A stretch of 64,000 nt of DNA, from contig JBIQHF010000014.1 in assembly GCA_044508675.1 (NCBI GenBank), forward strand, positions 1 to 64,000. Direction: 5' to 3'. The DNA is from Raineyella sp044508675 (GTDB lineage: Bacteria > Actinomycetota > Actinomycetes > Propionibacteriales > Propionibacteriaceae). Positions 42,555 through 49,876 of the stretch are shown here, one piece after another. The translations under genes and the position numbers were made by a program. Every line of letters starts with the position of its first letter. Within the stretch, counting starts at the first letter, position 1. The notes beneath the pieces are model-generated. The model was given only the letters and a program-made list of their open reading frames with translations, searched no databases and was not told the origin of the DNA.

Positions 42555-43303
42555 AGATCCTGAACATCGTCCCCGTCCCCGTACCGCCGCAGGCGCTCGC
42601 CGCCCTGGCCGACCAGCTGCCGGCCGCCACGATCCACCCCGACTTCGAGAACGTCTTCGTCAGCGCGAAGGCCGGCGGCGCAGTGATCGACAGCGCGTAC
42701 GAGCAGACCCTGTGCGACGCGTTCGTGCTGGACGCCGGCTGCCGGGCCGAGGAGCAGGGCTACGACGGCGTCTGCGTGAACTCGATGAGCGACTCGGCCA
42801 TCGCCGCGCTGCGCTCCCGGCTGACCATCCCGGTTGTCGCGCCCAGCCAGTCGTCGATGCTGCTGGCCTGCCTGCTCGGCAAGAAGTTCTCCATCATCAC
42901 CATGTGGCCGCAGTGGCACGCCATGTACCACAAGGTCGCCCAGGAGCAGGGTCTCGCCGACCGCCTGGCCTCGGTCCGCGACATCGGCGTCCGCCCCGAC
43001 ACCAGCGAATTGCTGGCCGGCAAGGAGGACTTCGTCTTCCCCGAGCTGGAGCGCCAGGCCCGGGCCGCGATCGACGAGGACGGTGCCGACGTGATCATCC
43101 TCGGCTCCACCACGATGCACGGCAGCTACGAGTTCCTGCGCGAGCGCCTCGAGGTGCCGGTCCTGAACCCCGGCGTCGTCGCCTACAAGATGTGCGAGAG
43201 CCTCGTGATGATGGGCCTGGGCCACAGCAAGCGCGCCTTCCCGTCCCCCGAGCGGTCCCAGGACGACCTGTTCGACCACGTACCCGCCCTCTTCGCCCTC
43301 TGA
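42551..43303 (+). CDS. Asp/Glu/hydantoin-racemase superfamily protein lacking catalytic cysteines
   Basis: A 250-residue protein with the two-domain fold of the Asp/Glu/hydantoin racemase group (KILNIVPVPVPPQA; YDGVCVNSMSDSAIAAL; ADVIILGSTTMHGSYEFL; EVPVLNPGVVAYKMCESLVM). Family enzymes such as hydantoin racemase and maleate isomerase use two Cys residues; at the matching places here are Ser78 (NSMSD) and Ser186 (LGSTTMHG). It may therefore not racemise or isomerise through the usual thiolate pair. A decarboxylase-like or other role is possible (arylmalonate decarboxylase belongs to the same superfamily but keeps one Cys). Starts at the ATGA overlap with the M20-like gene. Confidence 0.75.
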   Translation: MKILNIVPVPVPPQALAALADQLPAATIHPDFENVFVSAKAGGAVIDSAYEQTLCDAFVLDAGCRAEEQGYDGVCVNSMSDSAIAALRSRLTIPVVAPSQSSMLLACLLGKKFSIITMWPQWHAMYHKVAQEQGLADRLASVRDIGVRPDTSELLAGKEDFVFPELERQARAAIDEDGADVIILGSTTMHGSYEFLRERLEVPVLNPGVVAYKMCESLVMMGLGHSKRAFPSPERSQDDLFDHVPALFAL

Positions 43304-43318
43304 CCACCGGGAGCCACC

Positions 43319-44092
43319 ATGTCTGTTGCCCATCTCTTCGACGTCTCCGGCAAGATCGCGCTGGTCACCGGCTCCTCGGTCGGCATCGGCCGGATGCTGG
43401 CCGACGGGCTGGCCGCGGCCGGCGCCCGGGTCTACCTGGTCGGCCGCAACGAGGCCGACCTGGCCCTCGCGGTCGACCAGATCCGGGCCACCGGCGGCGA
43501 CGCCCACGGCATCGCGGCCGACCTCAGCGACCAGGCGGAGGTGCAGCGCCTGGCCGCGGAGTTCGCCGCCCGCGAGGACCGGCTGCACGTCCTGGTCAAC
43601 AACGCCGGCGCGATGGCAGAGAACACCATGGAGGACTTCACCGTCGAGGAATGGGACCTAGTGGTGAACATGTGCCTGCGGGCGCCGTTCTTCCTGGCCC
43701 AGGCACTGCTGCCCCAGCTGCGGGCCGCCGCGAGTCCCGACGACCCGGCGCGCGTGGTCAACATCGGCTCCGCCGACGGGATCCGGGCGCCGTTCCTGTC
43801 CACCTTCCCCTACCCTGCGGCCAAGGCGGGGATCCACCAGCTGACCAAGCAGATGGCCAAGGTGCTCGGCCCCGAGGGGATCGCGGTCAACGCGATCGCT
43901 CCCGGCGCCTTCCCGAGCCGGCGCGCCGCGCCGGTGCTCGAGACGCACCTGGATGACTTCATCGCCGCGACCCCGCTTCGCCGGATCGGCCGGCCCGACG
44001 ACATGGCCGGCACGATCGTCTACCTGTCCAGCCGGGCCGGCTCGTACCTCAACGGTGCGGTGCTGTCCCTCGACGGTGGCCTGGTGGTCTGA
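43319..44092 (+). CDS. Short-chain dehydrogenase/reductase
   Basis: A 257-residue classical SDR with the cofactor loop VTGSSVGIGRML (17-28), NNAG (92-95), the catalytic Ser in NIGSADG, and YPAAKAG with the Tyr-x3-Lys pair, followed by APGAFPSR. Family enzymes oxidise an alcohol or dihydrodiol or reduce a ketone with NAD(P)H. In a Rieske cluster, the natural guess is the cis-dihydrodiol dehydrogenase step that makes the catechol for the extradiol enzyme. Fifteen nt after the previous gene, same operon. Confidence 0.9.
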   Translation: MSVAHLFDVSGKIALVTGSSVGIGRMLADGLAAAGARVYLVGRNEADLALAVDQIRATGGDAHGIAADLSDQAEVQRLAAEFAAREDRLHVLVNNAGAMAENTMEDFTVEEWDLVVNMCLRAPFFLAQALLPQLRAAASPDDPARVVNIGSADGIRAPFLSTFPYPAAKAGIHQLTKQMAKVLGPEGIAVNAIAPGAFPSRRAAPVLETHLDDFIAATPLRRIGRPDDMAGTIVYLSSRAGSYLNGAVLSLDGGLVV

Positions 44093-44094
44093 CC

Positions 44095-45006
44095 ATGCTG
44101 CCCGGAGTCCCGCCGATGGCCGACGAGGCGGCCCAGCTGCCGCAGCGGCCCGACCTGCCCGGCCCGACCCTGGTGGACACCGGTGAGCACCGCTTCCAGC
44201 GGCCCAACGGGGAGAGCTACCTGGCCCGGTCGCTCGGCGGGCTGCCGGACGTGCTGGTGCTGCGCAACCTGCGCCGGGACCACCTGTACGCGCTGCTGGC
44301 CGGGGAGCCCGGTGTGGGGAAGACCGCCTTGGCCGAGGCGGCCTTTCCCGACCTGGTCACGGTCCAGTGCTCCGGCGACATGACCGTGCCCCACCTGGTC
44401 GGCACCCACCTGCCTACCGATGACGGCGGCTGGCGCTGGCACGACGGGCCGCTGGTGGAGGCCCTGCGCGGCGGCAAGGTGCTGTACCTCGACGAGGTCA
44501 ACGTGATGCCGCCGGAGGTCACCACCATCCTGCATGCCGCGATGGACGGCCGCGGCACCCTGCGGATCGACGATCTGCCCGGCGAGCCGGTGGTCACCAG
44601 TGCCGAGGGCTTCTACGTCATCGGTGCGTACAACCCCGGCCGGGTGCGCGCCAAGCACCCGCCGGAGGCGCTGCTGTCGCGCTTCGCCGTGCGGATCGAG
44701 ACGCACTCCGACTACGACGCCGCCCGCTCGCTGGGGGTGCTGGAGGAGTTCGTCACCATCGCCGAGAACCTCTCGGTGCGCGACGCCAGCGACCGAGCGA
44801 ACGGTGGACTGGGGGTCTGGGCCCCGCAGATGCGCGAGCTGCTGATCGCCCAACGCCTGGTCGACTCCGGTCTCGGGGCCGAGTTCGCCGCCCGTGCCCT
44901 GGTCGGGCAGTGCACCGTGCCGGAGGACCTGGCCGAGGTGTGCGAGGTCGCCGACAACGTGCTCGGCCTTCGGATCGCCCCCCTGCAGCTGGGCCGGCAG
45001 GCCTGA
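44095..45006 (+). CDS. MoxR-family AAA+ ATPase (CbbQ/NorQ type)
   Basis: A 303-residue AAA+ protein with Walker A GEPGVGKTALAE (about 70-81), Walker B VLYLDEVNVM, sensor-1-type VIGAYNPG, and the arginine finger region LLSRFAV. This matches CbbQ/NorQ/MoxR ATPases that, with a VWA-domain partner, insert metals or reactivate metal enzymes. It begins 2 nt after the SDR stop. A VWA protein is encoded at 48070-49695 in the same cluster. I infer a maturation role for one of the oxygenases here. Confidence 0.88.
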   Translation: MLPGVPPMADEAAQLPQRPDLPGPTLVDTGEHRFQRPNGESYLARSLGGLPDVLVLRNLRRDHLYALLAGEPGVGKTALAEAAFPDLVTVQCSGDMTVPHLVGTHLPTDDGGWRWHDGPLVEALRGGKVLYLDEVNVMPPEVTTILHAAMDGRGTLRIDDLPGEPVVTSAEGFYVIGAYNPGRVRAKHPPEALLSRFAVRIETHSDYDAARSLGVLEEFVTIAENLSVRDASDRANGGLGVWAPQMRELLIAQRLVDSGLGAEFAARALVGQCTVPEDLAEVCEVADNVLGLRIAPLQLGRQA

Positions 45007-45105
45007 CCGCACCCGACCACCATTTGCCCGTACGACCACCACCCGCCCGTACGACGCCACACCACACAGGGGACCTGGTCCCCGAGGTCAAGGAGGACCG
45101 CAGCC

Positions 45106-46152
45106 ATGGACACCATCGAATCCGCAGCAAGCCCGACCTTCGAGTTCCCGCCGTTGACCCGACTCGGGTACGTGGGGGTCTCCTCGGATCGCCTCGGCGA
45201 CTGGGCCTCCTTCGCATGCGACTTCGCCGGGATGCAGCAGGTCGACTCCTCCAGCAGGTCCGTCGCGTTCCGGATGGATGACCAGCGCCAGCGCCTGATG
45301 GTCCGCGACGACGGCGGCCACGGCTTCTTCGGCTGGGAGACCGACGGGTCGGAGGGCCTGGACGAGGTCGCGCGCCGGTTGGACGCCGCCGCCGTGGCGT
45401 ACGAGCCGCTCACCGCCGCCGAGGCGGCCGAGCGATCGGTCGCGGCCGGGATCCGCTTCACCGACCCCGAGGGCAACCGGGTCGAGGTCTTCCACGGCCC
45501 CGAGGCGGCCACCGACCTGTTCGTGCCCGGCCGGAACATCTCCGGCTTCCGCGCCGGCACCCTCGGCATGGGCCACGCGGTGCTGCTGTCGCCGAACCCG
45601 GAGCCGACCATCCGCTTCTACCGGGACGTGCTCGGCTTCCGCCTGTCCGACTTCACCCACGCGCCGTTCTCGGCGCACTTCTTCCACCTCAACCCGCGCC
45701 ACCACAGCCTGGCCGTCGTGCAGTCGACCACCTCCGGCGTGCACCACCTGATGGTGGAGCTGCAGAACCTGGACGACGTCGGACAGGGCTACGACATCAT
45801 CCAGCAGCGACCCGACGGCGTCGGTGTCACGCTGGGCCGCCACTCGAACGACCACGTGACCTCGTTCTACGCCAGGACGCCCTCGGGCTTCATGCTCGAG
45901 TACGGCTGGGGCGGGCTGACCCTGGACCCGAGGACCTGGCAGCCGTTCGAGCTGCAGGAGGGGCCCAGCCTGTGGGGCCACGACCGCTCCTGGCTGCCGC
46001 CGGAGGGGCGCCAACAGGCGCTGGCGCTGCGGATGCAGGCCGCCGCCGACGGGCTGCGCTCCCCGGTCCACGTCCACGGCGACAACTACGACCTGAGCGA
46101 CGCCGCTGACCGCTGGGACGCCCTGCGCAGCCCGGTGCCGAGCCCGCGCTGA
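45106..46152 (+). CDS. Type I extradiol ring-cleavage dioxygenase (BphC-like)
   Basis: A 348-residue two-repeat VOC protein of the 2,3-dihydroxybiphenyl/catechol dioxygenase type. The C-terminal repeat holds the iron triad: His157 (GMGHAVLLS), His214 (GVHHLMVEL) and Glu265 (GFMLEYGWG). The second-shell segment HFFHLNPRHHSLAVV is also typical. It opens a catechol-like ring next to the two hydroxyls. It is in the operon of the Rieske oxygenase and SDR, so it may cleave their diol product. ATG 45106 follows AAGGAGG. Confidence 0.92.
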   Translation: MDTIESAASPTFEFPPLTRLGYVGVSSDRLGDWASFACDFAGMQQVDSSSRSVAFRMDDQRQRLMVRDDGGHGFFGWETDGSEGLDEVARRLDAAAVAYEPLTAAEAAERSVAAGIRFTDPEGNRVEVFHGPEAATDLFVPGRNISGFRAGTLGMGHAVLLSPNPEPTIRFYRDVLGFRLSDFTHAPFSAHFFHLNPRHHSLAVVQSTTSGVHHLMVELQNLDDVGQGYDIIQQRPDGVGVTLGRHSNDHVTSFYARTPSGFMLEYGWGGLTLDPRTWQPFELQEGPSLWGHDRSWLPPEGRQQALALRMQAAADGLRSPVHVHGDNYDLSDAADRWDALRSPVPSPR

Positions 46153-46211
46153 TCCGCAGGGCACCCACGACCATGACCACCAATCACATGACCACCGGTG
46201 AAGGGAACGCG

Positions 46212-46646
46212 ATGACCGAGATGCTGACGGCCGAGGAGATCCAGGGCCACTGGGAGCTGCTGGACTGGGTCCAGGAGTACGACGACGGTCGGCGCGTCCG
46301 CCCGTTCGGCGACCGGGTGACCGGGGTCATCTCTTACCTCGACGGCCGGATGTCGGCGGTGATCACCCCGGCCGAGCGTCCCCGGTTCACCACCGGCGGC
46401 CAGTGGGACGCCGATGCCTCCGAGCAGGCCGCTGCCTACCGGACCTGCCTGGCCTATGCCGGGGCCTACGACTACGCCGACGGCGTCATGGTCCACCACG
46501 TCGACATCAGCCTGTTCCCGAACTGGGTGGGCATGGACCAGCGCCGCATCGTCGAGTGGGACGGCCAGACCCTGCGCCTGACCGCCCGCCTCGAGGCCGA
46601 CACCCCGCAGGCGCGCACGGCCGTCCTGGCCTGGCGGCGCAAGTAA
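46212..46646 (+). CDS. Lipocalin-like domain protein
   Basis: A 144-residue beta-barrel protein of the lipocalin-like 2 type (LTAEEIQGHWELLDWVQEY; GVISYLDGRMSAVI; RIVEWDGQTLRLTAR). Such proteins occur in catabolic and polyketide clusters with no proven reaction; several bind ligands. ATG 46212 is preferred since GAAGGGA lies just before it; ATGs at 46173 and 46188 are in frame. Confidence 0.75.
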   Translation: MTEMLTAEEIQGHWELLDWVQEYDDGRRVRPFGDRVTGVISYLDGRMSAVITPAERPRFTTGGQWDADASEQAAAYRTCLAYAGAYDYADGVMVHHVDISLFPNWVGMDQRRIVEWDGQTLRLTARLEADTPQARTAVLAWRRK

Positions 46647-46667
46647 CCACCCGAAAGGAACCCTGAG

Positions 46668-48035
46668 ATGACCAGCAGCACCAGTGCCGGCCCCACCACC
46701 ACGAACCGCTCCCTCCAGGACTGGCTCGCCCTGCCCGTCCAGGAGCGTCACGAACTCGCCCGGGACGCCGTCCGCAGCGCCGAGCAGTCGAAGCAGGAGC
46801 TGAACACCTACATCTCGATCCTGCCTGCGGACGAGCTCGAGCTGGCCGACTCCGGCGAGCTCGCCGGCGTGCCGTACGCGGTGAAGGACAACGTCGACGT
46901 CCGCGGCCTGCCCACCACAGGCGGGACCCCCAGCCTGGAGGGCTCCTACCCGAGGATCGACAACAGTGCGGTCCGGGCGCTGCGCGACGCCGGCGCGGTC
47001 GCGATCGGCAAGACCAACCTGCACGAGCTGGCCTTCGGCCTGACCAGCAACAACGGCCACTACGGCCCGGCCGGGAACCCCCACGACCCGACCCGCACCT
47101 CCGGCGGCTCCAGCGGCGGCTCGGCGGCGACGGTCGCGTACGGCTCGGTGCCCTTCTCGCTCGGGACCGACACCGGCGCCTCGGTCACCGTGCCCGCCGC
47201 GTACTGCGGCGTGGTCGGCTACCGGCCCACCACCGGCCGGTACCCGGGCGACAGCATGCTGCACCTGACCTGGACCCGCGACGCGATCGGCGTGCACGCC
47301 AACACGGTCGCCGACATCGTGACGGTCGACCGGGTGATCACCCGTACGTCGGTGGTCTCCCCGGCCCCGGAGGCCCGTGAGCTGCGGATCGGTGTGCCGG
47401 CAGCGTTCTTCGAGGACACCGACCCGCAGATCGCGGCGGCCGCCCAGGAGGCGCTGGACGCGCTGGCCCGGGCCGGGGTCCAGCTGGTCTCGGCCGAGGT
47501 GCCGCGGGCGATGGAGCTGGCATCGGCCGGCTTCTCCATGGTGTTCTACGAGTCGCCGATCGGCTTCGCCACCTACCTGGCCCAGCTCGATCCCGAGTAC
47601 GCCCGGCTCACCGTCGCCGACATCGCGGCCACGGCCGGCTCCCCGGACGTGAAGAAGATGCTCGATATGATGGTGAACGCGCCGATCCCGTCCGAGGCGT
47701 ACGAGACCGATGCCGGGCTGCGCAATGAGCTGCGTCGCAACTACCAGCAGGCCTTCGCCACCAGCGGGGTGGATGCCTTGATCTTCCCGACCGCGCCGAA
47801 CCTGCCTCCGGTGTTCGGCAACGACGAGAAGATCGAGCTGAACGGGACCGTCCGCGACATGTTCCCCACGGCCACCCGCAACGTCGCTCCCGGCGGCCTG
47901 GCCGGTGCGCCGCAGCTGTCGGTCCCGCTGTCGCGTCCGGAGGGTGCGCTGCCGATCGGCCTCACCCTCGAGGGCGGTATCGGCACCGATGACCGGCTGC
48001 TTGCCGTGGGCCAGGTGCTCAGCGCCCTGCTCTGA
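46668..48035 (+). CDS. Amidase (amidase signature family)
   Basis: A 455-residue amidase with the Lys-cisSer-Ser triad: Lys73 (PYAVKDNVD), the cis-Ser in TSGGSSGGSAA (Ser148 or Ser149) and the nucleophile Ser172 in GTDTGASVTVPAAYCG. The glycine before the nucleophile is Ala. It hydrolyses a C-N bond of an amide to give a carboxylate and ammonia or amine. In this cluster it would follow ring cleavage of a nitrogen-bearing ring or act on the initial amide. ATG 46668 follows AAAGGAA. It ends 34 bp from the convergent VWA gene. Confidence 0.9.
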   Translation: MTSSTSAGPTTTNRSLQDWLALPVQERHELARDAVRSAEQSKQELNTYISILPADELELADSGELAGVPYAVKDNVDVRGLPTTGGTPSLEGSYPRIDNSAVRALRDAGAVAIGKTNLHELAFGLTSNNGHYGPAGNPHDPTRTSGGSSGGSAATVAYGSVPFSLGTDTGASVTVPAAYCGVVGYRPTTGRYPGDSMLHLTWTRDAIGVHANTVADIVTVDRVITRTSVVSPAPEARELRIGVPAAFFEDTDPQIAAAAQEALDALARAGVQLVSAEVPRAMELASAGFSMVFYESPIGFATYLAQLDPEYARLTVADIAATAGSPDVKKMLDMMVNAPIPSEAYETDAGLRNELRRNYQQAFATSGVDALIFPTAPNLPPVFGNDEKIELNGTVRDMFPTATRNVAPGGLAGAPQLSVPLSRPEGALPIGLTLEGGIGTDDRLLAVGQVLSALL

Positions 48036-48069
48036 TCCGGACTTCCGGAGCGACCGTCCGCCCGCCCGG

Positions 48070-49695
48070 TCAGGCCTCGGCGAGCAGCCCGGTGATGCGG
48101 GCTCCGAGCACGTCCAGTGCCTGCCCGGGCGGGGCGACGACCCGCTGGCCCCCCGAGGGGCACCAGTCGTCAGCGGATGGTGTCAGCCACAGCACGTGCA
48201 CGCCGTGCTCGACCAGGTGCAGCACCTGGGCAGTGACTGCACGGCGGTTGGGGACCCGGCCATCGCTGGAGGCCAGCACGACGCGCAGCCCGGAGGCGGT
48301 GCTGGCCAGCTGCAGGGCGCCGTCGAGCGCACGCAGGGACTCCGGGCACCCTGCCGACCCGCCGCCGCAGGCCGGTTCGACGATCGCCTCGGGCACCAGG
48401 CCGGGGTGGACGATCGGGGCCGGGCGATTGTTCCAGGCGACGGCGGCGACATCGCCGCCGATCCGCCGGACCGCCCAGCTGAGGGCCCAGGTGAGCTCGC
48501 TCATCTCCTGGTGGATCGAGCGGCGGGATCCGGAGACGTCCCAGCTGACGCCGACGACGAGCCGCGGCTCCTCCTGGGGGCGTCGCCTGAGCTGCTGCCA
48601 GGGCATCGCCGTGACCCGGGTGTGGGCCACCACCTGGGCGTCGCGCCGCATCAGCTCGGACAGGCGTCCGCGCCCGGGTGGGACCGGGGAGGGCACCCGG
48701 GTCGGCTCGGGCAGGCGCTGGGCCGCGCGGCGCAGCGCTGCGGCGAGTACCCGCGCCGAGGTCCGTACCTCATCCGGTGGCGTACGGGTGACCACGTCGC
48801 GCTGCCCGGCGACGAAGACCCGGTCCGCGGCCGCCCCGGCATGGGCGCGCAGGTCGGCCTCCTCCTGGCGGTGGTGGTCGGCCTGCCGCGATGGGGGTGC
48901 GAGGACGGACCTGGCCGATCCGGTGATCCCCTGCAGGTCCTGGGCGACCTCCCGGTCCAGCTCGCCAGGCAGTTGGCCGGGGGCGTCCTCGTCCAGCAGT
49001 CGCGACAGCGCCTCGGCGAGCCGGACCAACCGGGGGACGTCCCCGTCGGGGATCTCGACGGCCGCCGCAAGGGTTCCCCGAAGCTGGGCCATCCCGGACG
49101 GTCCCAGCAGCAGCGCCAGCCGATTGGTGACCCGGGCCACTTCGCCGGGCAGGACGACGCCGGCCGGGCCCTGGGCCACCTGCCACACGGAGGTGGCGAT
49201 GCCGGGGGTCGGCGAGCCGACGGTGGCGAGCGGGCAGGACACTGCGAGCGCAGCCCGCAACCAGGTCCGGTGGCCGGGGAAATGGCGCAGCAGTGCGCCG
49301 AGGGCACGGGCGGAGTCCAGCACCTCGGCCCACCGGCGGACCTCCTCGGTGGTGTCCTCCGGCAGGGGGCCGAGAGTGGTGCCGGCGAGGGCTGCGCGGG
49401 CGGTGACCACTCCGATCAGCGCGGCGTGGTCGATCCGGGTGTCGGCGACGGACAGGTCGATGCGACGCGGGTCGACCGAGCGGGGGTCCATCAGGGCGTC
49501 GGCGGCCACCTGCACCTCGCCGAGCTCGGGCACGTAGCGGGCGACCCGTGCCTCGGCCTCGGCGGTGGGCTTGATCGCGACCACCAGGTCCTGGCGTCCG
49601 GAGACCTGGGCCGCCAGCGGCTGCAGGCCGGCGGAGAGCTGGTACCAGGACGGATGCTCGGGGTCCTGCCAGACCTCCGTACGGCTGATCGCCAC
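48070..49695 (-). CDS. VWA-domain protein, likely MoxR partner
   Basis: A 541-residue cytosolic protein with a C-terminal VWA domain and the metal site DVSGS (MIDAS, Asp386) plus a second Asp-rich loop SSDGRVPNRR. The N-terminal 370 residues are helical and Arg/Leu-rich, without a signal peptide. This is the CbbO/NorD/CobT-like type in which the VWA domain binds the target metalloprotein and a MoxR ATPase drives it. The MoxR gene lies 3 kb away in the facing operon. Start GTG 49695 has a near-consensus GGGAGG. It is divergent from the NCS1 gene. Confidence 0.82.
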   Translation of the reverse strand: MAISRTEVWQDPEHPSWYQLSAGLQPLAAQVSGRQDLVVAIKPTAEAEARVARYVPELGEVQVAADALMDPRSVDPRRIDLSVADTRIDHAALIGVVTARAALAGTTLGPLPEDTTEEVRRWAEVLDSARALGALLRHFPGHRTWLRAALAVSCPLATVGSPTPGIATSVWQVAQGPAGVVLPGEVARVTNRLALLLGPSGMAQLRGTLAAAVEIPDGDVPRLVRLAEALSRLLDEDAPGQLPGELDREVAQDLQGITGSARSVLAPPSRQADHHRQEEADLRAHAGAAADRVFVAGQRDVVTRTPPDEVRTSARVLAAALRRAAQRLPEPTRVPSPVPPGRGRLSELMRRDAQVVAHTRVTAMPWQQLRRRPQEEPRLVVGVSWDVSGSRRSIHQEMSELTWALSWAVRRIGGDVAAVAWNNRPAPIVHPGLVPEAIVEPACGGGSAGCPESLRALDGALQLASTASGLRVVLASSDGRVPNRRAVTAQVLHLVEHGVHVLWLTPSADDWCPSGGQRVVAPPGQALDVLGARITGLLAEA

Positions 49696-49755
49696 GGCGC
49701 CTCCCTGCGTACGGACGAACCCAACAACTTCGATTTAATATTACCACGAACTCTA

Positions 49756-49789
49756 TTGACATCAGAACGAAAGTTCATGGACTCTTGTG
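49756..49789 (+). promoter_or_regulatory. Candidate promoter of NCS1 transporter with shared element
   Basis: TTGACA (49756-49761) and ACTCTTGTG (49781-49789), the same pair as upstream of the Rieske gene (38774-38806) with one extra nucleotide between, here followed by CAC. It is about 90 bp before the ATG at 49877, in the AT-rich gap between divergent VWA and transporter genes. Confidence 0.5.
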
Positions 49790-49876
49790 CACGTGAGCGG
49801 CGTCACGTGCTGGTGCTGCTACATCACAAGTCGGTCTGCGCATCGTCGCGCAGGCCCGTTCCGAAGCGAGGAAGCA

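Noticed and set aside
48036..48069. TCCGGA-CT-TCCGGA as terminator between amidase and VWA genes
   Set aside because: Only 6-bp arms with a 2-nt loop, sterically poor; not strong enough to list.
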